DNA of 64,000 nt, taken from NCBI GenBank assembly GCA_016703605.1, contig JADJBU010000012.1:62001-126000 (forward strand). The letters run 5' to 3'. The notes beneath the pieces are model-generated. The model was given only the letters and a program-made list of their open reading frames with translations. It was not told the DNA's origin and did no database searches. The first letter of the stretch is position 1, and every line of letters starts with the position of its first letter. Origin of the DNA: Candidatus Villigracilis adiacens (lineage in GTDB: Bacteria > Chloroflexota > Anaerolineae > Anaerolineales > Villigracilaceae). Shown here piece after piece: positions 9,539 to 18,715 of this stretch. A program made the position numbers and the translations under genes.

Positions 9539-10735
9539 ATGCGAATTGCCATTGTCACCACTCACCCGCCATCCAAAGGTTCGTTGAACGAGTATGCCTA
9601 TCACTTCGTCCGTTTTTTGAAGACGAAAGTGGAAAACGTTCAAGAAATTATTTTGTTATTGGACGAACTGCCGCAGGGTGGCGAATATCCCTCGGAGCAG
9701 AATCAGGCTCAAGTTCCGGTGCGAAGCGTGCCGTGCTGGAGGTTCAACGCGCCGGATAATGCCATCCAAATCCGCAGGGCAGTGCGGGAAGTGAATCCTG
9801 ATATTGTGTTGTTCAACATTCAGTTCGCTTCGTTTGGCGATGGGAAGGTCTCCGCCACGCTGGGTTTGCTGACGCCGTGGTTGTTGAAGTTGGACGGGCG
9901 CAAGGTGGTGGTGTTGCTGCACAACATCATGGAAACGGTGAATTTGAAATCGGCGGGCTTTGGCAACAACCCTGTGCTGGAGGCGGTCATCCGTTTGTTT
10001 GGCAACATTATCACGCGCTTTATTTTGAAAGCCGATTGGGTGGCGGTGACGATCCCCAAGTATGTGGAGATTTTGGAAAGCAAATATGGCGCGAAGAATG
10101 CGCTGCTTGCGCCGCATGGCTCGTTTGAAGAGCCAACCGACGCCGAACCAAACCCCATGCCGGGCGGCAAACCCACGGTGATGACCTTTGGAAAGTTTGG
10201 CACGTATAAAACCGTTGACCTGCTGGTGGAGGCGCACGCTGTACTATTGAAGAAACATCCTGATATGCGATTGGTGATCGCCGGAACCGACAGCCCGAAC
10301 GCGGCTGGCTATTTGCAGGGCGTGCGCGAGAGGTACGCGCATGTGCCGAATGTGGAGTACACCGGCTATGTCGCCGAAGAAGACGTTCCGCGCATTTTTG
10401 GCGAGGCTTGGGTGGTGGCGTTTCCGTACACATCCACCACGGGCAGTTCGGGCGTGCTGCATCAGGCAGGCGGATACGGCAAGGCGGTGGTGCTGCCCAA
10501 CCTGGGAGACTTTGCCGAACTGGTTTTGGAAGAAGGCTACGACGCGGAATTTTTTGAACCAACGAGTTCGACAAGTTTGGCTGAGTCAATTGCAAAGGTG
10601 ATTGAACACCCCGAACGGCAGCAGGAGATCGGCTTGAGAAATTACACCGCCGCCAATGGGCTGCCGATTACCGAGGTGGTGGATTGGTACTTGATCCATT
10701 TTGAAGAACTGTTGAAGAAGCAGCAGCCCAGTTAA
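9539..10735 (+). CDS. GT4-family glycosyltransferase
   Basis: 398 aa, GT-B fold. The N-terminal domain begins MRIAIVTTHPPSKGSLNEYA. The C-terminal domain has MTFGKFGTYKTVDLLVEA, LVIAGTDSPN, VAFPYTSTTGSSGVLHQAGG and DFAELV, the usual GT4 donor-binding order, although the EX7E motif is atypical. Members use nucleotide sugars to extend lipid-linked or exopolysaccharide chains. An AGGAGG-like site 6-7 bases before the ATG supports the start. It is the last glycosyltransferase before the partner-switching genes, which continue in the same direction with an 8-base gap. Confidence 0.85.
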   Translation: MRIAIVTTHPPSKGSLNEYAYHFVRFLKTKVENVQEIILLLDELPQGGEYPSEQNQAQVPVRSVPCWRFNAPDNAIQIRRAVREVNPDIVLFNIQFASFGDGKVSATLGLLTPWLLKLDGRKVVVLLHNIMETVNLKSAGFGNNPVLEAVIRLFGNIITRFILKADWVAVTIPKYVEILESKYGAKNALLAPHGSFEEPTDAEPNPMPGGKPTVMTFGKFGTYKTVDLLVEAHAVLLKKHPDMRLVIAGTDSPNAAGYLQGVRERYAHVPNVEYTGYVAEEDVPRIFGEAWVVAFPYTSTTGSSGVLHQAGGYGKAVVLPNLGDFAELVLEEGYDAEFFEPTSSTSLAESIAKVIEHPERQQEIGLRNYTAANGLPITEVVDWYLIHFEELLKKQQPS

Positions 10736-10743
10736 GGAGACTT

Positions 10744-11076
10744 ATGGAAATCATCAAATCATCCCGCAACAACATCCCCGTTCTACAGCTTAAGGGGCGT
10801 TTCGATGCGCACGAAGTGGAGCCGGTCAATGCCTGGCTGGCAGGGCAGACCCAAGCGGGCAGCGCGAAGATCGTTGTTAATTTGGAAAGCGTCAATTTTA
10901 TCGACTCGACGGCGCTTTCCACGCTTGTGCGCGGACTTAAACTCTGCCGCGAAAAAGGCGGCGATTTGCATGTCTGTTCCCTGCAACAGCCGGTGCGCGT
11001 CATCTTTGAACTGACAAGGCTTGATAAGGCGTTCGATATTTTTTCCGGCGAGGAAGATGCCGTGAAAGGTTTCTAG
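10744..11076 (+). CDS. STAS-domain anti-sigma-factor antagonist (SpoIIAA/RsbV-like)
   Basis: 110 aa, one STAS domain. The conserved phosphorylatable serine is in NFIDSTALSTLV. In this family the unphosphorylated form binds an anti-sigma kinase and frees its target; the kinase phosphorylates this serine and a PP2C phosphatase removes it. The next gene encodes both a PP2C domain and an HATPase domain and begins at the last base of this gene's stop codon (TAGTG). The two are therefore likely translationally coupled and functional partners. Confidence 0.87.
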   Translation: MEIIKSSRNNIPVLQLKGRFDAHEVEPVNAWLAGQTQAGSAKIVVNLESVNFIDSTALSTLVRGLKLCREKGGDLHVCSLQQPVRVIFELTRLDKAFDIFSGEEDAVKGF

Positions 11077-12995
11077 TGCTTCCCACGATCACTGACAAGC
11101 ACCGCGAAAATTTCAAATCCCTGTCTTCCGGCTGGATGCGTGTTGGCGCAACCTGTGTGCAGTTGCGAAGAGGGGGGGAGGTTCTGGTTGGCTGCCCGGA
11201 TTCGAAGCCCGGCAGCGAGCCATCCATCGCGGTCACATCGCTTGCTTCGGGATTGTCTTTGCATGTGTTCGGGATCGCGGATGCGCGCTGGGTTCCAACA
11301 GCCGAATCGATGCTGGAGATTTTTGGTAGCCTGCTTTCGGCAGACGCAGACCTCGAAAATCTCACCGGGGCATTGGTTGAAACGCAGGACCGCCTGGTGG
11401 CATTGTATGAGTTGACCCAAGCCACGCGCCGCACGCTGGATATGCCCAAACTGCTCGACCTGCTCATTCAACAATCGCGCCACCTAATGGACGTGGATGG
11501 CGGTTTTGTGGTTCTGAAGGAAAAGGGCAGGCAGACCATCATCCATCAGGTGTCTGAAAAGCCGCTGCATCCGGCTCACGCCGAGGCGGCGGCGAGTTTA
11601 TATTTGCGCGACCCAAACCGCCATGTGTTCAAAGACTCGGAAACATTACCGGCAGACTTGAAAAACGTGATGATGGTGACCCTGCCCGTGCGTGACGAAA
11701 TTTCAGCGGCGGTGGGGCTGTTTAATAAAACCGGGAACTTCACCACGCCCGATATCAAACTGGCAAAAGCCATCGCGGGGCACATCGGCGCTCAAATGGA
11801 AAATGCCATGCTTCATAAGGAGGCGGTGGAGCGCGCCCGCCTCGAAACCGAAATGGATATTGCCCGCCAGGTGCAAACCGCCATCCTGCCGCAGAGCATT
11901 CCACAAGTGAAAGGCGTGGATGTCTTTGCCACCTCAACACCCGCCTTGGAAGTAGGCGGCGATTTCTTCGACGTGATCGACCGCTCGGAAAATACGCTGG
12001 TCTTTGCCCTCGGCGATGTGACCGGCAAGGGAATGCCCGCCGCCCTGCTGATGAGCATGACGCACACCATCATCAAATCGGCTTCGCGTAACATGCCTTT
12101 CACCCAGCCTCACCAGGTTCTTAATCGCCTCAATCACGACATGGCAGCCGATTTTGCCAATGTGGGCATGTTTACCACGGTCATGCTGGGCATGATCGAT
12201 TGCGCCGATTGCAAACTGCATTTCAGCAATGCCGGGCAAAGCCCTATTTACCATGTGCCATTCAACAGCGAACCGATGCTGCTGGAAGCGCAGGATATTC
12301 CTGTGGGTATTTTAGACACAGTGGAGTACACCACCCAAAGCCTTAACCTCTCACAAGGAGACCTTTTCATTGCCGCTTCAGACGGCTTTCCCGAATCGCG
12401 CAACCCGGCGGGAGAAATGTACGGCTATGAGCGTATGAGAGCAATTCTCTCATCGTCGCGCACGTTAAGCGCAAAGCAGATTGCCGAGGTGTTGCTTGCG
12501 GATGTGAACGCCTTCTGCGGCGCGCATCCGCAAGACGATGACCGCACGATTGTTGTACTCAAATTTGAAAAATCAACCGAGAATAGAATCATGTTCAATG
12601 AAAGCCTCACTGTTCGAGCAAATTACGAAGAGATTCGCCAGCCGTGCGAACGTCTGCGTCTTAACCTGCGCCAAGCCGGTGTTTCAGAGGAGATTGCCGG
12701 TCAGTGCGAGCTTGCCTTGCAGGAACTACTCACCAACCTGGTGGATCATGCCTATGAAGGCAACCCCAATGGGCAGGTCGCCGTACGCATGGCAGGAAAT
12801 CGCGGGCAAATATTCATCCAAACCGAGGATACAGGCGCACCCGCCAACATAAAACTGGAAGATGTTCACATGCCCGCCCCCGAAGACCTTGCTGAAGGCG
12901 GCTATGGCATGGCGATCATCCGCTCGCTCATGGACGATATCCGCTATGAAACGGCGCAGGAAAAAAATGTCTGGACGCTGGTGAAAAATCTATAA
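11076..12995 (+). CDS. GAF-PP2C(SpoIIE/RsbU)-HATPase(RsbW) fusion protein
   Basis: 639 aa, GTG start sharing one base with the upstream stop. After an N-terminal ~105 residues comes a GAF domain (~120-250), then a PP2C SIGMA phosphatase (~265-500) with GGDFFDV, GDVTGKGMPAALL, SDGFPES and DDDRTIVVLK supplying the metal-binding aspartates. A C-terminal RsbW/SpoIIAB-like HATPase follows (~515-639) with ELALQELLTNLVDHAY as N-box. The fusion puts the phosphatase that activates STAS antagonists and a kinase-type domain that can inactivate them in one polypeptide. Flanking STAS genes are the likely substrates. No sigma factor is encoded nearby, so the final target may be an enzyme or transporter; this is inference. 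Confidence 0.88.
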   Translation: MLPTITDKHRENFKSLSSGWMRVGATCVQLRRGGEVLVGCPDSKPGSEPSIAVTSLASGLSLHVFGIADARWVPTAESMLEIFGSLLSADADLENLTGALVETQDRLVALYELTQATRRTLDMPKLLDLLIQQSRHLMDVDGGFVVLKEKGRQTIIHQVSEKPLHPAHAEAAASLYLRDPNRHVFKDSETLPADLKNVMMVTLPVRDEISAAVGLFNKTGNFTTPDIKLAKAIAGHIGAQMENAMLHKEAVERARLETEMDIARQVQTAILPQSIPQVKGVDVFATSTPALEVGGDFFDVIDRSENTLVFALGDVTGKGMPAALLMSMTHTIIKSASRNMPFTQPHQVLNRLNHDMAADFANVGMFTTVMLGMIDCADCKLHFSNAGQSPIYHVPFNSEPMLLEAQDIPVGILDTVEYTTQSLNLSQGDLFIAASDGFPESRNPAGEMYGYERMRAILSSSRTLSAKQIAEVLLADVNAFCGAHPQDDDRTIVVLKFEKSTENRIMFNESLTVRANYEEIRQPCERLRLNLRQAGVSEEIAGQCELALQELLTNLVDHAYEGNPNGQVAVRMAGNRGQIFIQTEDTGAPANIKLEDVHMPAPEDLAEGGYGMAIIRSLMDDIRYETAQEKNVWTLVKNL

Positions 12996-13023
12996 CACCA
13001 GCCGGTTGAAGATTTTCTCACAA

Positions 13024-13074
13024 GGAGTCGAAAGGCTCCGGCCTTCGAGCAAAATCGGGAGATTTTGCACTCCG
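13024..13074 (+). repeat. Fragment related to the 126-bp MITE
   Basis: The 85-bp gap before the second STAS gene contains TTCGAGCAAAATCGGGAGAT (13044-13063), identical to the core of the MITE at 33.6 kb, with GGAGTCGAAAG just upstream as in that element. CAAAATC and GATTTTG (13050-13067) form a hairpin. Terminal repeats and a target duplication are not recognisable, so this is a degenerate or deleted copy. Confidence 0.6.
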
Positions 13075-13095
13075 TAAAAAATGAAAGAGGTAAAC

Positions 13096-13440
13096 ATGTC
13101 CCTCCAAATTAACGCCACCGAACAAATAATCAAAATCGCCGCCATTACCCTCACAGGCAGGCTCGATGCCTTCGAAGCCCCCGCCCTCCGCAAAACCTGC
13201 GACGCATTTATCGCCAACGAATTCAGCCACTTCGTCTTTGATCTCACCGATGTTGCCATGCTGGATTCTGCCGGGCTGGCGGTTCTCGTCAGCGTGTTAA
13301 AACGCGCCCGCCTTAAGAACGGCGATGTGCGCCTCGTCTGGCCCCGCGAAGAAGCCGCCTCGCGCATCCTCAAACTCACCAAGTTCGACCAGGTCTTTGT
13401 CTCCATCGAAAAATCAGAGATCGTACCAAGGGGGTTCTAA
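13096..13440 (+). CDS. Second STAS-domain anti-sigma-factor antagonist
   Basis: 114 aa from ATG 13096, chosen because AGAGG lies just upstream; an in-frame ATG at 13081 lacks such a site. It is a single STAS domain with the phosphorylatable serine in MLDSAGLAVLV. It differs in sequence from the STAS protein at 10.7 kb, so the GAF-PP2C-HATPase protein may switch two antagonists with different partners. It is separated from the response-regulator start by one base, implying one mRNA. Confidence 0.85.
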   Translation: MSLQINATEQIIKIAAITLTGRLDAFEAPALRKTCDAFIANEFSHFVFDLTDVAMLDSAGLAVLVSVLKRARLKNGDVRLVWPREEAASRILKLTKFDQVFVSIEKSEIVPRGF

Positions 13441-13441
13441 T

Positions 13442-13816
13442 ATGAGCAAAGCCAAAATTCTTGTTGTGGATGATGAGCCCAACAACCAGCGCATTCTCAC
13501 CTACACCCTCAACAAAGCCGGGTACGAAAGCGCCGCCATTGCCGATGGCGAAAACGCCCTGCGCTGGCTCGAAGCCAACACCCCCGACCTCGCCATTCTC
13601 GATGTCTCCATGCCTGGCATGGACGGTATTACCCTGCTGCAACATGTTCGCGCCAAACCTCAATTTGCCAAACTTCCCATCATCATCCTCACCGGTAGCG
13701 GCGACGATGATGAACGAATTCGCGCCGAAGAATTTGGCATTCAAGCCTTTCTAACCAAACCGGCAAGTTCAAAAATGGTGTTGGAGGCTGTCTCCAACCT
13801 GCTCGATCATGAATAA
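13442..13816 (+). CDS. Single-domain response regulator
   Basis: 124 aa, starting at ATG 13442 one base after the STAS stop. It is a REC domain only: ILVVDDEPNN holds the acidic pocket, the phospho-acceptor aspartate is in LAILDVSMPGMDG, and the switch Thr and Lys lie in ILTGSG and FLTKPAS. It has no output domain, so it must act by protein contact or phosphorelay. The hybrid kinase two genes downstream is the nearest possible phosphodonor. It overlaps the flippase gene by 8 bases. Confidence 0.9.
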   Translation: MSKAKILVVDDEPNNQRILTYTLNKAGYESAAIADGENALRWLEANTPDLAILDVSMPGMDGITLLQHVRAKPQFAKLPIIILTGSGDDDERIRAEEFGIQAFLTKPASSKMVLEAVSNLLDHE

Positions 13817-15089
13817 AATCAAAGAACTCCTGCGCTCCAGGCTTGCCTCCGCCAGCGCCCTGCTCATGCTCAGCATGACCGTCGTCAACGCGGGCAACTA
13901 CATCTACAACCTCATCATGGGCAGGTGGCTGGGCCCCTCCCTCTTCGCCGACCTCTCGCTCATCGTCACCCTGCTGCTGATTGTGACGTTCTTAACCGCC
14001 CCCATCCAGATGACCGCCGCACGATATGCCGCCATCCACACCGCAGATGGGGATGGGAAAACCCTCGCCTCGCTCCGACGTTTTATCTGGTTCGCCGCCC
14101 TGGGCATTGGTCTTACACTGACGGTTTTCTTCGCCCTTTTTGCGCCCGCGTTGAAAAACTTTTTTCATACGCAATCATCCCTTCCCTTTGTCATTTTTGG
14201 CGCGGCGCTGCCATTTGCCATGCTGCAATCCGTGGAGCGTGGAATCCTACAGGGGCGCGCCAGTTTCAAGATTTTGGCGATCAGTTACCAGGTCGAGATG
14301 TGGAGCCGCTTGTTGGTCAGCATCCTGCTGGTGGCGCTGGGGCTTTCGGTCAACGGCGCAGTGATCGGTATCAGTCTCTCTTTTGTGTTTACATGGCTGG
14401 TCGCGCGTTCGGCAGTGACGGGGTTGGAGACAAAGAAAAACATCTCCAAAGAAGTGCAGTTTGAATTGCTGGCATTTGCCGCGCCGGTACTGGTTTCACA
14501 ACTGGGGCAGATTCTCATCAACAATAGCGACGTCATTCTTGTAAAACGTTTTTTTGAAACCAGCGAAGCGGGTAAATATGCCGCGCTTGCATTGATCGGG
14601 CGGATTGTCTTTTTTGCGACCTGGTCTGTCGTGACCACCATGTTCCCGATTGTGGCGCAAAAACAAAAGATGGGCGAGCCGCACGCGCATTTGCTGTGGG
14701 TATCGCTTGGCATTGTGGCGGGCGTTTCCCTGCCGATCGTGCTGCTCGCATTGTTTGTTCCGCAGTGGGTGGTTACGGTTTTGTTCGGTGAAAAATATTT
14801 GGGAATTGCCGAGCTACTCTGGTTATACGCGCTTGCCACTTCGTTATATGCCATGGCGAACGTGGTCATTAATTACCGCCTGTCTTTGGGCATGGGACGC
14901 GAAACAGGGTTTGCCATTGCAGCAGGGATCGCGCAGGTCTTGGGGATCGTATCCTTCCATGCTTCACTCGCGCAGGTTGTGTATGTGCAGGTGATCGTGA
15001 TGGCTGCCTTGTTCCTAGCGTTGATGTGGCGTAACTTTTTGCGCGAAAGGGCGGTTGCGCTCCTTCGTGTGGCGCTTCGCCATGCTTGA
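13809..15089 (+). CDS. Polysaccharide flippase-like membrane protein (MATE/Wzx/MurJ superfamily)
   Basis: 426 aa with about 12 hydrophobic helices and the even spacing of the multidrug/oligosaccharidyl-lipid/polysaccharide flippase superfamily. It starts with a short basic N-terminus and an AGNYIYNLIMGRWLGP segment typical of Wzx-type proteins. It likely flips lipid-linked oligosaccharides made by the glycosyltransferases at 7.6-10.7 kb. It overlaps the regulator before it and the hybrid kinase after it (8 bases each). This unusual embedding of a flippase in a signalling operon suggests that export is regulated. Confidence 0.83.
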   Translation: MNKIKELLRSRLASASALLMLSMTVVNAGNYIYNLIMGRWLGPSLFADLSLIVTLLLIVTFLTAPIQMTAARYAAIHTADGDGKTLASLRRFIWFAALGIGLTLTVFFALFAPALKNFFHTQSSLPFVIFGAALPFAMLQSVERGILQGRASFKILAISYQVEMWSRLLVSILLVALGLSVNGAVIGISLSFVFTWLVARSAVTGLETKKNISKEVQFELLAFAAPVLVSQLGQILINNSDVILVKRFFETSEAGKYAALALIGRIVFFATWSVVTTMFPIVAQKQKMGEPHAHLLWVSLGIVAGVSLPIVLLALFVPQWVVTVLFGEKYLGIAELLWLYALATSLYAMANVVINYRLSLGMGRETGFAIAAGIAQVLGIVSFHASLAQVVYVQVIVMAALFLALMWRNFLRERAVALLRVALRHA

Positions 15090-17709
15090 CCTGCTTCTTT
15101 CCGTTTGTTCGACCGCCCTGGTGGTCGTCGATAAAGCCGGTCGGATATTGCGCGCCAATGAAGCGGCGGCGGAATTGTTTGGCTGGACTGTGGCTGAATT
15201 GCAGGGAGGAAAAATAAGCGAGTTGCTGCCGCATTCCAAGATTCCCGGACACGACGACCTTTTTCGGCAATTCCTCGAGAACGGCGAAAAAAACCGCAGG
15301 ATGGGAAAGTATCGTTCCATAAATATCCGGCGAAGGAACGGGGAGGAAGTCCCGGTTGAAGCTGCGATTGGAAGCGGTGAATTGAACGGCAGGTTGGTGG
15401 CGGTCGCCTCTTTGCGCGATATTTCCGAAATGAAGCGCGCCGAAGAAACCATTCGTTCCTTGGCATTGATTCCGCAGGAAAATCCCAACCCGGTTTTTCG
15501 CATCGACCCGGCGGGCGGAATCATTTTTGCCAATGCCAGCGCGAAAAAAATGCTGGGCGAGATCGGCTCCAAAGACTCCACCTGCGTCCCTTTCGAGTGG
15601 ATGGAACATATCGGCGAAGCCTTAAATTTAGGCTCGCAGGTTATATGCGTCATTACGCATGGTGAAAGGGCTTTTTCCTGCGCCTTTGCCCCCGTGCCGG
15701 AAATGGGATATGTCAATTTGTACGCGCTCGATATCACCGAACGCGAGGCCGAAAAATCGCGCCTTGAAGTGTCGGATAACATCCTCAACTCCATCGGCAA
15801 CCTTGTGTTGGTGGCGGATAAAAACGCCGAAATCGTTTATGTCAGCCCGTCTGTCAAAAACATCATCGGATACGAGCGCGAGGAGATTCTTGGAAACGGC
15901 TGGTGGGAGATGGAACGCATCTCCGGCGGCGACGTGGAAGCCGAGAAGGAGTACATCCGCAGGGCGGCGACTGGCTTCCATCAGCCGGATGGGAATCCAT
16001 ACGAGCATCGCGTCCGGCACAAGGACGGGTCATGGCGCTGGCTCATGCTCTCCGATACCAAGGGGCCGCGCGACCTGCTGATCGGCATCGGTTCGGATAT
16101 CACATCCATCAAATTTGTCGAAGAAGAACTTGAACGGCAGCGCGATTTTGCCCAAACCTTGACCCAGCAAATGGGGCAGGGGCTGACTGTGACAGATGAA
16201 TTGGGACGGTTCGAATTCGTCAACCCATCGTATGCGCGGATGCTCGATTTCCAGCCAGCCGACCTGATAGGCAGGACCCCTTTCGATGTGACCTTTGCGG
16301 AAGATCACCCGGAATTGCTCAAGGCGCAGGCAACCCGTTCTAAGGGCGAAGTGACCACATATGAATCGCGCCTGCGCGGGCGGAATGACAAGGTGGTTTA
16401 CGCCCTGATCACAGGCGTTCCGCGAATCGTCAACGGACAATACAAGGGAGCCATAACGGTCATCACTGACCTTTCTGAAAGACTGACCATGGAGGACCAG
16501 CTTCGGAAATATGCCGAAGAAATTCGCCAGGCGAATGTCCAGCTGGCAGAGGCGCGCGACCGGGCGCTGGAAGCCTCCTACCTGAAAAGTTCCTTTCTCG
16601 CCACCATGAGTCATGAAATCCGCACGCCCATGAATGCGATCCTGGGCATGAACGAAATGCTGCTCGATACTCCGCTGGATAAAGAACAGAGGGAATTTGC
16701 AGAGACCATCCAGTCCGCCACTGGCAGCCTGCTCGCGATCCTGAACGACATTCTGGATTATTCCAAGATCGAAGCCGGAAAAGTCTCGATCCGCCCGGCT
16801 TCCTTCAACCCCGGCGCGCTGACGCAGGAAGTTGTGTCCCTTTTTCAGCCGCGCGCGGCGGAGAAGGGCGTTGCCATCTCGCTCCTGGTCACTGCTGCGA
16901 TACCGAACACCCTGACCGGCGATGCGGGACGGATTCGCCAGATTTTGAGCAACCTGTTGAGCAATGCGGTGAAATTTACGCAGCAGGGCGGGTCTGTTTT
17001 TGTCAACCTGTCCGGCACGCAGATCAGCCGTGAGACCATGGTGGTGACATTTTCCGTTCAGGATAGCGGGCTGGGGATACCCGATGCCGTCAGACCGAAA
17101 TTGTTCGAACCATTTACCCAGGCGGATTCCACCCATACGCGCAAGCACGGCGGCACCGGGCTGGGACTTGCGATCTCGAAGCGCCTTGTTGATCTTATGC
17201 ACGGCGAGGTCGGTTTCGACTCCGTCGAAGGGACCGGCTCGACATTTTGGTTCAGCCTGCCGTTGGCGCTGGGACTGGCATTGCCGGTTACTGACGACGC
17301 CGCCCCGCGCAAGCGCGTTGATTATTCGAGTTGCCGCCCCGCGCTGATCGTTGAAGATAACCTGATTAACCGCGACCTGCTCTCGATGCAGTTGAGGGAA
17401 TTTGGCATGTCGGCTCGCCATGCCGGGAATGGGCGCGAAGCCCTGGAATTGCTGACGGTGGAACCGGATGCCTATTCGATAGTTTTGATGGATTTAAATA
17501 TGCCGGATATGGATGGAATTACCGCGACGCGCCTCATCCGCGAAAACGAAAAGGCGACCAAATGCCAGACACTGATCGTTGCGGTCACAGCCAACGTCAT
17601 GAACGGGATGCGCGAGGCGTGTCTGAACGCAGGGATGGATGATTTCATCGAAAAACCGGCATCCCTGGCTGATATCGAAAAACTGCTTGCCAGGTGGTTG
17701 GATCAATAA
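15082..17709 (+). CDS. Multi-PAS hybrid sensor histidine kinase
   Basis: 875 aa from ATG 15082; a TTG at 15055 would add 9 residues. No membrane segment is evident, so it is probably cytoplasmic. At least three PAS domains fill ~1-480 (STALVVVDKAGRI..., then units starting near ILNSIGNLVLVADK and TVTDELGRFEF). A HisKA domain carries the phospho-histidine in MSHEIRTPMNAILG. The HATPase has N-box SNLLSNAVKF and G-boxes DSGLGIP and GTGLGLAIS. A C-terminal REC domain has its aspartate in VLMDLNMPDMDG. Autophosphorylation then internal relay is expected. The signal is unknown. Confidence 0.9.
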   Translation: MLDLLLSVCSTALVVVDKAGRILRANEAAAELFGWTVAELQGGKISELLPHSKIPGHDDLFRQFLENGEKNRRMGKYRSINIRRRNGEEVPVEAAIGSGELNGRLVAVASLRDISEMKRAEETIRSLALIPQENPNPVFRIDPAGGIIFANASAKKMLGEIGSKDSTCVPFEWMEHIGEALNLGSQVICVITHGERAFSCAFAPVPEMGYVNLYALDITEREAEKSRLEVSDNILNSIGNLVLVADKNAEIVYVSPSVKNIIGYEREEILGNGWWEMERISGGDVEAEKEYIRRAATGFHQPDGNPYEHRVRHKDGSWRWLMLSDTKGPRDLLIGIGSDITSIKFVEEELERQRDFAQTLTQQMGQGLTVTDELGRFEFVNPSYARMLDFQPADLIGRTPFDVTFAEDHPELLKAQATRSKGEVTTYESRLRGRNDKVVYALITGVPRIVNGQYKGAITVITDLSERLTMEDQLRKYAEEIRQANVQLAEARDRALEASYLKSSFLATMSHEIRTPMNAILGMNEMLLDTPLDKEQREFAETIQSATGSLLAILNDILDYSKIEAGKVSIRPASFNPGALTQEVVSLFQPRAAEKGVAISLLVTAAIPNTLTGDAGRIRQILSNLLSNAVKFTQQGGSVFVNLSGTQISRETMVVTFSVQDSGLGIPDAVRPKLFEPFTQADSTHTRKHGGTGLGLAISKRLVDLMHGEVGFDSVEGTGSTFWFSLPLALGLALPVTDDAAPRKRVDYSSCRPALIVEDNLINRDLLSMQLREFGMSARHAGNGREALELLTVEPDAYSIVLMDLNMPDMDGITATRLIRENEKATKCQTLIVAVTANVMNGMREACLNAGMDDFIEKPASLADIEKLLARWLDQ

Positions 17710-17812
17710 CCGGCGCTACGCAATTTTAAAGCAGGGACGATCCGTCAGGGTTTATCAAGCCGCCGGGTCACACAAAGGGAGGATCGCCCCGGCAGCCTGC
17801 AGGAGACGCACT

Positions 17813-18715
17813 TCAAAAATGCCGTGCCAGTTCAGACGCATAATGCCCGCCGACGGTGTTGCGGTTTTCCCGAAGCCAGTCCTTTAGGCTGGTCTTACAG
17901 CGCGGCGTTTCCTTCGAGACCAGCAGGTTTGCCATCAAGCCATCCACTTCTTCGGGGGTCAACATCACGTCGTTGACGAAAAGACTCAGGAATTGGGCAG
18001 CCAGAAGCGCAAGGCGAGGCGGAAGGGGAATCAGAGGCGGGGTTTTGTCCACGGTCTTGCCGATCAACTCCACCATTTCCCTGAATGTGAATTCGTCGGG
18101 CCCGACCGCGTCCCAAATGTAATCCTCGCTGCCGTACACAGACTCCACTGCGAGCGCGGCGAGATCGTCCACGTAGACGGGGGAGAGTTTGTACGACCCG
18201 TCCCCGGGCAGACCGAAAATGGGAAACCTGCGAAGCAGCCAGGCGATATTATTGATGAGAATATCCTCTTTGCCAAATAACACCGTTGGGCGCAGGATGG
18301 CGTAACTCATGCCGGACTCGGTCACAAATTTTTCGTTTGCGGCTTTGCCCCAGAAATAAGGCAGGTGCGAATCGGCGGATGGATTGGTGATGCTGATATG
18401 GACTATCCGCTTCACCCCCGCTTTGACAGCGGCATGTACCAGTTTGCCGGTGTTCTCCACCGCCTTTGGCTGGGTGTTGTTGTCCTTGTCGAAGCGGATC
18501 CAATAGGTGTTGACCAGCGCCTCCGCGCCGCGCAGGCTTGTGATTAACCCTGCTTCGTTGTTGAAATTCAACGGAAAGACTTTTACTTTTCCATCGAACG
18601 GATCGGGGCGGTTTGGATGATTGGTCAGCGTAACAACCTCTTCGCCTCTTTCGAGAAGCCGCTTCGTAATGTACTTGCCCGAATAACTGAACGCTCCCGT
18701 CACTGCGATCTTCAT
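17813..18715 (-). CDS. NAD(P)-binding NmrA/epimerase-like protein (atypical SDR)
   Basis: 300 aa. The N-terminal Rossmann motif is VTGAFSYSGKYITKRLLERG (GxxxxxG type). HISITNPS lies near residue 105 and a Y-x-x-x-K-like YFWGKAANEK follows, as in atypical SDRs related to NDUFA9 and NmrA. SPVYVDDLAALAVE is the usual C-terminal substrate-domain motif. It could be a redox enzyme or an NAD(P) sensor; the substrate is unknown. It is the last gene of a three-gene minus-strand operon led by a GbsR-type regulator, with its start overlapping the previous stop by four bases. Confidence 0.8.
   Translation of the reverse strand: MKIAVTGAFSYSGKYITKRLLERGEEVVTLTNHPNRPDPFDGKVKVFPLNFNNEAGLITSLRGAEALVNTYWIRFDKDNNTQPKAVENTGKLVHAAVKAGVKRIVHISITNPSADSHLPYFWGKAANEKFVTESGMSYAILRPTVLFGKEDILINNIAWLLRRFPIFGLPGDGSYKLSPVYVDDLAALAVESVYGSEDYIWDAVGPDEFTFREMVELIGKTVDKTPPLIPLPPRLALLAAQFLSLFVNDVMLTPEEVDGLMANLLVSKETPRCKTSLKDWLRENRNTVGGHYASELARHF

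Noticed and set aside
10555..10590. TTCGACAAG...GGCTGAG resemblance to the CCTTCGACAGGCTCAGG repeat inside the GT4 gene
   Set aside because: The match is partial and the residues fit the normal C-terminal helix of the enzyme, so chance is more likely than an inserted repeat.
16030..17421. 463-codon open frame on the minus strand opposite the hybrid histidine kinase
   Set aside because: The + strand encodes HisKA, HATPase and REC motifs across the same region; the reverse translation has no recognisable domain or ribosome-binding site.
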